Shown in pieces: positions 1 through 8,084 of a stretch of DNA of 64,000 nucleotides. This stretch comes from Natronospirillum sp. (GTDB lineage Bacteria > Pseudomonadota > Gammaproteobacteria > Pseudomonadales > Natronospirillaceae), in NCBI RefSeq assembly GCF_022565775.1, contig NZ_JAIUMC010000008.1:1-64000 (forward strand), written 5' to 3'. Below the pieces are notes generated by a model. It did not search any database. It saw nothing but the letters and a program-made list of their open reading frames with translations, and was not told the origin of the DNA. How positions within the stretch are numbered: the first letter of the stretch is position 1; every line of letters starts with the position of its first letter. A program made the translations under genes and the position numbers.

Positions 1-70
1 ACAGGCCCAAAGGTTCCAGACAAAGCTCGCGAATCACCTCGCCAGGGTGAGGGGGATTGTGCATCTGCAT
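1..70 (-). CDS. higA: HigA-type antitoxin, 5' fragment (runs off the window)
   Basis: Only the first 23 codons are present. They begin at an ATG 10 bases after the toxin stop codon and read [20 protein letters not shown], the usual start of HigA antitoxins (the PPHPGE.IRE.. opening leads into an XRE-type helix-turn-helix). In this family HigA neutralises HigB by direct binding and represses the operon. The toxin stop is followed by GGTG and a short spacer, so the two genes are probably translated in tandem. The helix-turn-helix itself lies outside the window. Confidence 0.8.
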   Translation of the reverse strand, partial: MQMHNPPHPGEVIRELCLEPLGL

Positions 71-80
71 GGGCTGCACC

Positions 81-359
81 TCAGTGATAGTCTTCGTAGT
101 TCACGACCTCGGCATCTCCGTCTTCAAACCGGAATGTAACACGCCAGTTGCCACTCACTGTGACCGCCCAAACCCCAGAACGATTACCTGACAGGGCATG
201 CAATCGAAGGCCTGGCAAATCCATATCCTTGACGTCTGAAGCCACATTCAACCGGCCAAGAATGAGCCGTAGCTTTGCGGCATGATTCGCCTGAATCCCC
301 GCCGTGCTGCCGGTTTTGAAGAACTTCGCCAATCCTTTGTGTTTGAAGCTGCGAATCAC
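81..359 (-). CDS. higB: HigB-family mRNA interferase toxin (RelE superfamily)
   Basis: This 92-residue protein begins [10 protein letters not shown], has the central motif [19 protein letters not shown] and ends in VVNYEDYH, all typical of HigB/RelE-fold plasmid-maintenance toxins. In the family the toxin cleaves mRNA at the ribosome. The start is GTG and no Shine-Dalgarno sequence precedes it. A promoter-like pair at 365-393 would put the transcription start almost on the GTG, so the mRNA may be leaderless. The antitoxin gene follows 10 bases after the stop, in the toxin-first order usual for higBA. Confidence 0.88.
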   Translation of the reverse strand: MIRSFKHKGLAKFFKTGSTAGIQANHAAKLRLILGRLNVASDVKDMDLPGLRLHALSGNRSGVWAVTVSGNWRVTFRFEDGDAEVVNYEDYH

Positions 360-364
360 TGTAA

Positions 365-393
365 ACTGTAAGCTATTACGTATCAGGTATCAA
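365..393 (-). promoter_or_regulatory. Candidate higBA promoter
   Basis: On the minus strand TTGATA (388-393) is separated by exactly 17 bases from TACAGT (365-370), a reasonable sigma70 pair. The predicted start point falls at about 358, on the HigB initiation codon. The surrounding AT-rich sequence could also hold the HigA operator, but no clear palindrome was found. Confidence 0.4.
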
Positions 394-460
394 ATTTTGC
401 CGTGTTGGACCACATCCATCTAATCTCCCCAAGGGTGTGTTTTTTGCCACTGAGACGAAT

Positions 461-973
461 TTACTTCTTCTCTATTTTCTCCATGGCCGTAGCCTGCTTT
501 TCGATCTCTTCCAGCAGATACTGCCAGCCGGACATATAGCTGGATATTTTGGTTTTCATCTTGCCCTGACGAATCACATATTGCCCGGAAGCGGGATAAC
601 AGGTGAGTGTGAAGGGTTGAGTCAGGTCGAATACCTTGGTGGCCCAGATTGATTTGTAAGTGAGAGTACCGTTTTCAATGGTGAAGCGGACGCTGGGGTA
701 GTAAGTCACTCCAAATATAGAGGCGAGGAGGAATCCAAAAAGTCCCAACAGTATTGGCCACTCCTCGGACAATTGTTCCGTATCACTTATTCCCTCGTAT
801 ACCCCATAAGCAACGAGTCCGCCAAACAAGAGAACGCCGAAGCCCAATAAAGCGATAGATCCCCTGCTGAACTTGTAGGTGCCACACTCAGGTTTTGAGC
901 CCGCCTTTTCGATTAGGTATGCGAAAACCACGAGGCTTGCAGTGGTGGCAAAATAGATAAAGCCTTGGTTCAC
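461..973 (-). CDS. Membrane protein of unknown function with a PH-like C-terminal half
   Basis: I start this 170-residue protein at GTG 973 because AAGGAG lies 6-7 bases upstream. A longer reading from ATG 1090 would translate a REP-like repeat. Three hydrophobic segments are visible, roughly residues 4-20, 38-57 and 70-90. A soluble tail follows (VRFTIENGTLTYKSIW...) that resembles the beta-strand pattern of bacterial PH-like domains. The far C-terminus is a charged helix. The gene sits alone between higBA and the RHS locus, so it could be a remnant immunity or accessory gene, but nothing in it proves that. Confidence 0.6.
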   Translation of the reverse strand: MNQGFIYFATTASLVVFAYLIEKAGSKPECGTYKFSRGSIALLGFGVLLFGGLVAYGVYEGISDTEQLSEEWPILLGLFGFLLASIFGVTYYPSVRFTIENGTLTYKSIWATKVFDLTQPFTLTCYPASGQYVIRQGKMKTKISSYMSGWQYLLEEIEKQATAMEKIEKK

Positions 974-1030
974 CGGTTGCTCCTTTCCGTTTTGGTCGTT
1001 TTGTTTGTCTGACCGCGCCGATGACATCCT

Positions 1031-1056
1031 GTCGCGCACAGGGTGCGCTCCTACGG
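1031..1056. repeat. REP-like dispersed repeat copy
   Basis: The 26 bases GTCGCGCACAGGGTGCGCTC plus CTACGG match a copy at 61755-61780 at 24 of 26 positions, 60 kb away. The core GCGCAC..GGTGCGC is self-complementary. It lies just upstream of the membrane protein gene that starts at 973. Confidence 0.75.
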
Positions 1057-1092
1057 TCGAGGCCTGCGGTAGCGACCTATTCGGCACCACGG

Positions 1093-1136
1093 GTGGGCAA
1101 GGCTCAAACGTGCCACAGTGGCAAAGCCTTGCCCAC
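1093..1136. repeat. Nested inverted repeat (cruciform-type element)
   Basis: Outer arms GTGGGCAAGGCT (1093-1104) and AGCCTTGCCCAC (1125-1136) are perfectly complementary. They enclose a second perfect palindrome, TGCCACAGTGGCA (1111-1123). The layout suits a miniature mobile or REP-type element rather than a simple terminator, since no T-run follows on either side. Confidence 0.7.
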
Positions 1137-1188
1137 AGTGTTCATTAACGCCGGGGAGCGGTCATTATATGGGTGACAAATAATCAAC

Positions 1189-1225
1189 TAGGGAGCCTCT
1201 GAATCGATCATTCAGAGGCTCCCTA
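1189..1225. terminator. Perfect 16-bp hairpin at the end of the RHS locus
   Basis: Bases 1189-1204 and 1210-1225 form a perfect 16-bp stem (core AGGGAGCCTCTGAA) with a 5-base loop. The minus-strand side is followed by a moderately T-rich stretch (TAGTTGATTATTTG), so it may end transcription of the RHS operon. The stop codon of the small membrane protein gene (1212-1214) lies inside the stem. Confidence 0.65.
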
Positions 1226-1523
1226 AGTGTTGGTTAACCCATATTGCAGTAACGAGAATTGCCGCAACTACTGACAAACATGAAAAAGCCAGAAATGCCA
1301 ATTTTATAATACCTCCGTGAACTTTGTACGCGTACACGGAATGCATAAAGAAGGCAATCATGAAGGCAAGAAATGGAAATGGTATAAAAAATGCCCATGC
1401 GGCCTCATCAAAAGATGGTCTAGCTGCCCTTAAGTAAAACAAAACAACTGCAATAAAAATTGCTAAAGCAATAGTTATCCAAAGCCATTTAGCCTGTTTT
1501 CTTCTATATCCATAAATTACCAT
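1212..1523 (-). CDS. Small three-helix membrane protein, candidate immunity partner of the RHS protein
   Basis: This 103-residue protein is almost entirely hydrophobic, with membrane segments at roughly residues 12-30, 42-64 and 72-96. It matches no family I recognise. Its ATG overlaps the last codons of the RHS gene (7 bases shared), so the two are very likely translationally coupled. The gene is clearly AT-richer than the YD-repeat DNA upstream and shares that composition with the RHS tip. A small variable gene placed directly behind an RHS tip is usually an immunity gene. If so, its membrane nature would suggest that the tip acts at a membrane. No direct evidence of function exists in the sequence. 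Confidence 0.65.
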   Translation of the reverse strand: MVIYGYRRKQAKWLWITIALAIFIAVVLFYLRAARPSFDEAAWAFFIPFPFLAFMIAFFMHSVYAYKVHGGIIKLAFLAFSCLSVVAAILVTAIWVNQHLGSL

Positions 1524-4500
1524 GCTATACCCACCGTATATGTGCCACCAAACCCTAGTTTTGCTCCCATTTCTTTATTTGGGCTGAGCGTATTGTATAG
1601 GCTTCCGCTTTCTGTAAAGTCAGCAGATAAGTTGCCATCACAGGTTATGCCAGAAGTTATCCCAGTTTGACCGAACCAGCCACCTGCTATTGGACCAAAA
1701 GATCCACCAGCCCAACCTTGAAAACCAGTGTAAGCTTCAAGACCATCGTACTGTTGTCCATTATTGGGTGTCGGAAAAGAGCCCTGAGGATTATATGAAA
1801 TTCCTCCTCCAAGACCAAAGCCAGCACCTACGGTAAAAAACCATTTATCGTTACTTCTACCGAAAGTTATATTACCTCCCTTGCCGATAAATGCATTTAC
1901 TCTTATGCTCCATAAACCATTTATGTCCACATAGTTTATGGGATCTCCATAAGCATAAACATAATGATTCAACCCACCTTTAAATCCAATCGGATCCTTG
2001 GTCGTCCACCTTCCCACTTCAGGGTCATAATCCCGCGCCCCAAACCTCACCAATCCGGTATCACGGTCATAAATACCACCGGCATAGCCGAAGGGCTGGA
2101 AGCCGGGGTTGGTGTCTTGGGTGACATTGCCCCAGGCGTCGTAGTCGAGGAGCTGGGCGATGTCGCCGGTCTGGGCGTCGATGACCTGGCGTACGCTGCC
2201 GAGGTGGTCGCTGATGAGGCGGTAGCGGTTGCCGCCCTTGATCATGTAGCTGGGCACGTGGCCCTTGTCGCCATAGACAAAGCGGGCAATTACGTTGTTG
2301 TTGCCGTCCAGTTCTGCGACGGGGTTAAGCTGCCCCTGATACAGGAAGCCCTGTTCCAGTTCGCCATCGCGTTTTTTGCCCACGCGCCGATTCTGGCCGT
2401 CGATCACATACTCGATCTTGGTGCCATCGGGCAGGGTGACCTGGCGCAGGTTGGAGAAGGCGTCATAGTCGTACAGTGTGGTGTCGCCGGTGACGGTGTC
2501 GGTCTTCCGGGTCAGTTCGCCGTTGGCGGTATAGCGGTACTCATGGTCGCCATACTGGATAAGTCGGTCCTGGGCGTCGTACTGGGCGATCTGGGTACCG
2601 TTCTCATGGGTCCGGTTGCCATTGTCGTCATATTGCCAGGAGCCGACCACTTCGCCGTTCCGGATGACCTGATCCAGCCGGTCGTTCTGGTCATAGCGGT
2701 ACTGGTACTCGACCGTGGTGCCGTTGACGGTCTCTGTTTTGCCGGTAATGCGGCCGGCGTCGTCCCGCTGCAGGCTGTAATGGAACACGGATGAACCGGA
2801 GTGGCTGGCGCTGTAGGCCGACAGTTCGCCCAGGTCATTGTAGCTGAGGCTGGTGTCGAGGTTGTCCAGACTGGTGCCGGTCAGCAGCGCATTGCCAGAG
2901 TGGTACTGGAGGCTCAGGTCGCCGGCTTCCGTTACCTGGCTGTCCTCATTGTATTGCCAGCTCAGGGTGTCGCCATTGATCGACTGGCTGATCGGTTCGA
3001 AGTAGTGGTTGTACTCGTAACCCAGGGCGCCTTCTATGGTGCCGCTCCAGTCGGTGCCGGTGAGCAGGAAGCCGTCATACTCATAGTCGATGTGCTGGCC
3101 ACCCGGGGCGGTCAGGCGTTTCAGTTGCCCGCTGTGGATGGGGTCGTCGGCGCCGAAGTACTCATACAGATAGCTGCCCGTGTCCAGCGATATGGCTTCC
3201 AGCAGGCCGCTGGTGTCGCCATAGCCCAGGTTGATACTGGCGCCGTCCGGGCGAATCTTCTCGGTCAGTTGCCGATCCAGATTGTAGATATAGCGTGTGG
3301 TCGGGTGGTCAGCTCCCATCGGGTCTTCGGTCGCCAGATCATTGGCCTGTGGCGGCCGATAGCGCTCGATGTCTTCCCGTGAGGTGTAGTAGAAGCGATG
3401 GCGTTCGCCGGTACCCAGCGTGATTTCGGTAAGCTGGCCTAGCGCATCATAGTCATAGTGCACCTGGCTGCCGTCCGGATTGAGCTGAGACGTCACCCGC
3501 CCCACGGCATCGTTGGTCAGGTTGACCGACTGGCCGAGGGCATTGGTGACCCGGTTCAGATAACCGAAGTGGTCATAGTCGAACTCCACCGAGCGCTCGC
3601 CATGGGTACCGCGGTCGATACGGGTGGGGCGGCCGCGATCGTCATAGTGATAGCGGATGTCGGTCAGGTTGCCGGCCTGGGCGCGGTCCAGCAGGCCTTC
3701 CTCATTGAGCCACTGGGTGAGGCTGCGGCCTTCGGGGCTGGTGTGGGTCCAGGTGAGCTCGGAGGCATCGTAGGTAGAGACGCTTTCCCGGTCGTTCACC
3801 GTGCTCAGGGTCGTCAGGGTGTTGTGACTCAACTGATCGTTCTCGTCATCCAGCGATGCGCTGCGCTCGGTGGTGGCCTCGAGGGTAAGGCCACTGGGGG
3901 TTTCGATACGTTCGGACGAGGGCACGGGGGACTGCATGCCGAAACGCGGGTCCGGGGTATAACTGCGGCTGATCTGGGTGCCATCCGGCCGGGTGATGTC
4001 GGTACCGGCATCGGTATGAATCCGTTCGGTCCGGCTGCCATCGGGTGATTCATTGATGTAGATGCGCTCGTCGGTGCTGCTTCGCTGCACGGTGAATTGC
4101 GATACCCGCCCTTCGCCACTGATCATGTCCGTGCGGTAGCCGTTGCTAAGTTCGGTTCGCTGAATGGTCCAGCCGCCGCCGTCGGGTGCCTCGTCCTGTA
4201 TCAGACGGCCGTTCTCGTCATAGTGAAAGCGGTTGGCGTGGTTGTTCGGCGTCTCGAACCGGGTCAGCAGGCCATCCGATGTGTACTCCATCGACCAGCG
4301 CTCACTGGCCGGGTTGCTCAGACTCACCAGGTGGCCGTTGTGATCCAAAGTCAGCTCCGTGCGCTGACCCTCCGGTGCCACAATGGCGGTGGCAGAGCCG
4401 TCGGACATACGTTCGATCTGCGTGGTGTTGTCGTGCTGGTCGGTCACGCTGATCAGCAGGTCATTGTCGTCATACTCGAAGGTGTAGAGGGCAACGCCAG

Positions 4501-7500
4501 TGGTGGTATCCGTGGTGCGAATGTGGCGGTTGGTACTGTCGAAATGGAAGAGGCGGGTGCCGTCTTTGGAGGGGATTTGAGTCTCATTCTCTGCATTTGG
4601 AATCGCCAGCGGGAGTCGAACTAGGCGTATACGATGATTTTGTGTATCTGCCGTGTAGAGATTGCCTTCGCCATCCAGAGCAACTCTATAGGGGAAATTG
4701 AGTTCGGCTTGGCTGGCTAGTCCACCATCGCCAGTGAAGCCTTGGTTGCCATCACCAGCCAAAGTGTGAATGACACCATCTGGACCTATCCAGCGTACGC
4801 GATTGTTACCTGTATCTGCTATGTAGAGATTGCCGCCACCTGAGGAGACCCCCCATGGTACATTCAGAGCAGCATCTGTTGCGCGCTCACCATCGCCGGA
4901 AAAGCCCCGGCTTCCATTACCCGCAAATGTCTCTATGATGCCATCTTGACTGATCCGACGAATTCGGTTGTTCTCCGAATCCGCGATGTATATGTTGCCC
5001 AATCTGTCAAGTTCGATACCAGTTGGGCTGTTCAACTGAGCCTCTGTTGCCGGGCCACCGTCACCGGAATAGCCACCGCCAAATCCTGAACCTGCTACTG
5101 TTTCTATATTGCCTTCCGAGTCTACTCGGCGAATACGATGACTGCTGTAATTCACAATGTAGAGATTGCCCGCGGTGTCCAAGGCTATATCTACTGGATT
5201 ATTAAGCCGTGCCTGCGTGGCTGGCCCCCCATCTCCGGAATTGCCAACGACGCCATCACCAGCCACGGTTTCAATAACACCGTCGACGCCGACCCTGCGA
5301 ACGCGATGGCTATGAGTGTCTGCGATGTAGAGATTTCCGAGATTATCTAGGGCAATCCCGTGAGGGTAATTCAATCGAGCCTGAATAGCCGGGCCCCCAT
5401 CGCCGGAAAAGAATCCGTTTTGATTTCCAACACCCCCTGAGCCAGCTACAGTCTCGATCATGCCATTTGGGCTTACCCTGCGGACGCGGTGGTTCACAGT
5501 ATCAGCTATAAATAGATTTCCAGTTTGATCGACTACTGCCCCAATTGGGCTATTCAGTTGAGCTTGAGTGGCAAAGTCGCCGTCTCCGGTGAACCCCTGC
5601 CCTATCCCAGTAATGGTATCGATCACACTACCAACGTTGGATTGCTGTTCGCCATTCCCCATTAGAAGCTTGCCGCGCTTGGAATCAAACATGTGGTGAA
5701 CATCTAGGGACCATGCGCCAACTGTATCTGGTCTCACAGGCAAGGAACCCGTCAGTTGGAATTGCTGGCTCTGGTCAAGCACCATTGACTGGCAGTCACT
5801 GCGAGTGCCGACTGCCTCACCAGTATCGCCGAATTGAGCCCAAGCCTGACTGAAGTCAGAGCGGGCACTATAGTAAACACAGGGGTAGTAATGGCTGATG
5901 GTAATGTGGGCATCATGGTCCCCTCGCACCTGACGTCCAAAACCATCTCGTCCATCCCACTCGAATCGGTACTTTTGATTTGGGGCGGCACTAAAATATT
6001 CTCTAAAATGCTGCCCGGCGACGCGGATATCAAGCCGTATTTTTTCTAGGCTGGGGGGGACACTCGGCCCGCTGACGGCTATGTCGGCGACATTGTTCTT
6101 GTAGCCGGGTGTTCTGTCGCTGCGATAGACCAGCTCAAACGGCGTGCCGGCTACGGGCAGGCTTTCGCCCAGGGTCTGGCGCTGGGGGCTGATGACACAG
6201 CCGGGGCACTCGTTTTCTTCATCCGTGTTGTCGGGCTGGTAGAGGTTGTTGGTTTCCGGTGTGGGCACATTCGGCCGCTCGGCATCCAGCGGCGGGCCAT
6301 AGGGCCAGTTGCAGTCCCAGGGGGTGAAGTGGTTGACGGGGGTGCGCCAGAGGGTCTTGCCGGCGTCATATAGATCGGCCAGCTTTTCCTGTTCTGCCGT
6401 ATCAATACCCAGGGCGGCCAGTTCTTCTTCGGTGGCGGGGGTGCCGTCGCCTGTTACATCCAGTATGGCCAGATCCGATTCGATGCTCAGAATCTCGATC
6501 ACGCGGCCGTTGTCGCCGGCTTTCCAGACGGCATCTTCATAGTCGTAGTAGCCGGCGGGGACGATTTCTCCGGTGGGAAAGTCCAGGAAGTTGTCCACAT
6601 AAAGCGGAACCGGTTGATCAAAGTCGACCCGATTGGAGCCGGCAGCGATGGCTTCATCGACACTGAGTTCCACGGCATAGGTATAGGCGCTGGTAGGCGG
6701 CAGTTCGCCGGGCATGGCTTCAAAGCCATTGTCGCCCACCGTGTATTCGGTGGCTCGGACATTCAGTTCGGTCAGGGCCTGGCTGCTGCCATCCGGCAGG
6801 GTCATGCTGGCCTGGGTGCCTTCGGGGAACAACAGGGTGGCCTGACGGGTGCCGTCGGCGTCGGTTTGCGGGCTGCCCTGGGCGACCTGCAGCGGCTGGC
6901 CGTTGCCCAGTTCAACGGTGGTGACCTCAGGGTCCAGCGGGATCATGACGATGTCGTCGGCAAAGTCGAAGTCGTTCCACTGAGGTTCGACGGCACGCTG
7001 GATCGGCAGGTAGCCGTCTTTCTCGTAGTGGACGATCAGCCGCCCTCCGCCATTGACCACCAGATCAAAGGCGCCGTCGGCCCGGCTGAGTGTGCTGCCG
7101 AGTTGCGGTTGCCTATGAATGCTAACCGTGACGCCATGCAACGGGTCGTTGTTGCGGTCGAGTACCCGGCCGCGCACCACGGCGACCCGGTCTTCATCGA
7201 GGCTGTCCGGGTTCAGGTCTTTCTGAATCGGGGTGTCGGCAGAGAACAGGAATTCGACCTGCTCGAAAAAGCCGCCACCACCTCCGGCGGGGATTTCCGG
7301 GGCGATGGTGGCGGGGTCGGGAGGCAGGTCGGAGAGGTCCGGGCCGGAGTCTGTGTCGTCTCCTGAGTCGGAGCCGCCTTCGCTACCTTGAGAGCCGCCG
7401 GAGCTGTCATCCGGGGAGGATTCCGATGAATCGGAAGTATCGCTGGAGGCACTTGTTGAGCTGCCGCTTTCGCAGCCCCAGAGAACAAGCATTGCAAAGA

Positions 7501-7525
7501 TGAGCGTCAGGAGACGTATCGGCAT
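1517..7525 (-). CDS. Giant RHS/YD-repeat lipoprotein with NHL propeller (teneurin-like architecture)
   Basis: I start this 2002-residue protein at ATG 7525 (AAGGA upstream), which exposes a lipoprotein signal ending LVLWGC with Cys18 as lipid anchor. Next come a Ser/Asp/Gly linker (19-75), a carboxypeptidase-regulatory/transthyretin-like domain (about 113-185), a region containing VNHFTPWDCNWPYGPP, six NHL-type repeats (about 640-970, with motifs such as GDGGPATQARLN and NLYIADT..HRVRRV), then a long YD/RHS shell (about 985-1830). The RHS core ends near residue 1872 in YGDPINYVDINGLW. This resembles the usual pre-toxin motif, but Ile replaces Pro in DPxGL. The last 130 residues are glycine-rich and match no known toxin. 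The NHL segment and the tip have lower GC than the YD part, which indicates mosaic assembly. The protein is probably surface-exposed. Its role (toxin delivery or adhesion) is inferred. Confidence 0.9.
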   Translation of the reverse strand: MPIRLLTLIFAMLVLWGCESGSSTSASSDTSDSSESSPDDSSGGSQGSEGGSDSGDDTDSGPDLSDLPPDPATIAPEIPAGGGGGFFEQVEFLFSADTPIQKDLNPDSLDEDRVAVVRGRVLDRNNDPLHGVTVSIHRQPQLGSTLSRADGAFDLVVNGGGRLIVHYEKDGYLPIQRAVEPQWNDFDFADDIVMIPLDPEVTTVELGNGQPLQVAQGSPQTDADGTRQATLLFPEGTQASMTLPDGSSQALTELNVRATEYTVGDNGFEAMPGELPPTSAYTYAVELSVDEAIAAGSNRVDFDQPVPLYVDNFLDFPTGEIVPAGYYDYEDAVWKAGDNGRVIEILSIESDLAILDVTGDGTPATEEELAALGIDTAEQEKLADLYDAGKTLWRTPVNHFTPWDCNWPYGPPLDAERPNVPTPETNNLYQPDNTDEENECPGCVISPQRQTLGESLPVAGTPFELVYRSDRTPGYKNNVADIAVSGPSVPPSLEKIRLDIRVAGQHFREYFSAAPNQKYRFEWDGRDGFGRQVRGDHDAHITISHYYPCVYYSARSDFSQAWAQFGDTGEAVGTRSDCQSMVLDQSQQFQLTGSLPVRPDTVGAWSLDVHHMFDSKRGKLLMGNGEQQSNVGSVIDTITGIGQGFTGDGDFATQAQLNSPIGAVVDQTGNLFIADTVNHRVRRVSPNGMIETVAGSGGVGNQNGFFSGDGGPAIQARLNYPHGIALDNLGNLYIADTHSHRVRRVGVDGVIETVAGDGVVGNSGDGGPATQARLNNPVDIALDTAGNLYIVNYSSHRIRRVDSEGNIETVAGSGFGGGYSGDGGPATEAQLNSPTGIELDRLGNIYIADSENNRIRRISQDGIIETFAGNGSRGFSGDGERATDAALNVPWGVSSGGGNLYIADTGNNRVRWIGPDGVIHTLAGDGNQGFTGDGGLASQAELNFPYRVALDGEGNLYTADTQNHRIRLVRLPLAIPNAENETQIPSKDGTRLFHFDSTNRHIRTTDTTTGVALYTFEYDDNDLLISVTDQHDNTTQIERMSDGSATAIVAPEGQRTELTLDHNGHLVSLSNPASERWSMEYTSDGLLTRFETPNNHANRFHYDENGRLIQDEAPDGGGWTIQRTELSNGYRTDMISGEGRVSQFTVQRSSTDERIYINESPDGSRTERIHTDAGTDITRPDGTQISRSYTPDPRFGMQSPVPSSERIETPSGLTLEATTERSASLDDENDQLSHNTLTTLSTVNDRESVSTYDASELTWTHTSPEGRSLTQWLNEEGLLDRAQAGNLTDIRYHYDDRGRPTRIDRGTHGERSVEFDYDHFGYLNRVTNALGQSVNLTNDAVGRVTSQLNPDGSQVHYDYDALGQLTEITLGTGERHRFYYTSREDIERYRPPQANDLATEDPMGADHPTTRYIYNLDRQLTEKIRPDGASINLGYGDTSGLLEAISLDTGSYLYEYFGADDPIHSGQLKRLTAPGGQHIDYEYDGFLLTGTDWSGTIEGALGYEYNHYFEPISQSINGDTLSWQYNEDSQVTEAGDLSLQYHSGNALLTGTSLDNLDTSLSYNDLGELSAYSASHSGSSVFHYSLQRDDAGRITGKTETVNGTTVEYQYRYDQNDRLDQVIRNGEVVGSWQYDDNGNRTHENGTQIAQYDAQDRLIQYGDHEYRYTANGELTRKTDTVTGDTTLYDYDAFSNLRQVTLPDGTKIEYVIDGQNRRVGKKRDGELEQGFLYQGQLNPVAELDGNNNVIARFVYGDKGHVPSYMIKGGNRYRLISDHLGSVRQVIDAQTGDIAQLLDYDAWGNVTQDTNPGFQPFGYAGGIYDRDTGLVRFGARDYDPEVGRWTTKDPIGFKGGLNHYVYAYGDPINYVDINGLWSIRVNAFIGKGGNITFGRSNDKWFFTVGAGFGLGGGISYNPQGSFPTPNNGQQYDGLEAYTGFQGWAGGSFGPIAGGWFGQTGITSGITCDGNLSADFTESGSLYNTLSPNKEMGAKLGFGGTYTVGIAW

Positions 7526-7599
7526 GACCTGAAGTCCTTTTCCACAGAGGTGCCTGGCTGTGCCGGCCGGCGGGTTTGTTTCGGAGCCGGCGGTTCTGC

Positions 7600-7618
7600 C
7601 TGTGCATTCCATGCACAG
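7600..7618. promoter_or_regulatory. Operator-like inverted repeat upstream of the RHS gene
   Basis: CTGTGCAT-TCC-ATGCACAG is a perfect 8-bp inverted repeat with a 3-base centre, 75-93 bases upstream of the RHS start codon. It could be a regulator binding site. No regulator gene lies beside it. Confidence 0.4.
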
Positions 7619-7760
7619 TGGTGCGCCGGGCCCTTTGTTCGCAGGGTATGAATTTACCGGAAAATGACCTGAACCTGGGGATAGTCAGGGCAGAAGTGTG
7701 ACGGGGTGGGCAAAAAGATTGGGGTTTGGGGTTGGGGGAAGGGCGCCTGGCGGCGCCGAG

Positions 7761-8075
7761 TGCGTGAGCAAGCTCACAGCCTACAACGGAGGCTTATCTG
7801 TAGGCTGCGGCCCTTGGCCACGCACAAGCCGTTGGCACCATGCGTGAGCAAGCCCGAGACGTCGGACCGTACAGCCTACAACGGAGGCTTATTCTGTAGG
7901 CTGTGGCCCTTGGCCACGCACAAGCCGTTGGCACCATGCGTGAGCAAGCCCGAGACGTCGGACCGCACAGCCTACAACGGAGGCTTATCTGTAGGCGGTG
8001 GCCCTTGGCCACGCACAAGCCCTTGACACCATGCGTGAGCAAGGCCCGAAACGTCGGACCGCACAGCCTACAGGG
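7761..8075. repeat. Three tandem copies of a 95-96 bp repeat
   Basis: Repeat units begin at 7776, 7871 and 7967, with a partial fourth at 8063, and differ at only a few positions. Each contains a short palindrome (CAGCCTAC...GTAGGCTG) and the string CGAGACGTCGGACCG. This array fills most of the 559-bp stretch between the RHS start (7525) and the acnA stop (8085), which has no credible gene. A related copy of the GTCGGACCG-containing end lies before acs at 35784-35803 in the opposite orientation. Repeats abut without unique spacers, so this is not a CRISPR array. Confidence 0.85.
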
Positions 8076-8084
8076 CTCCGCCCC

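Noticed and set aside
974-1090. 39-codon N-terminal extension of the membrane protein that starts at 973
   Set aside because: It translates a REP-like repeat, and a well-placed AAGGAG precedes GTG 973.
7761-8075. CRISPR array
   Set aside because: The 95-96 bp units abut directly, with no unique spacers of regular length and no cas genes nearby.
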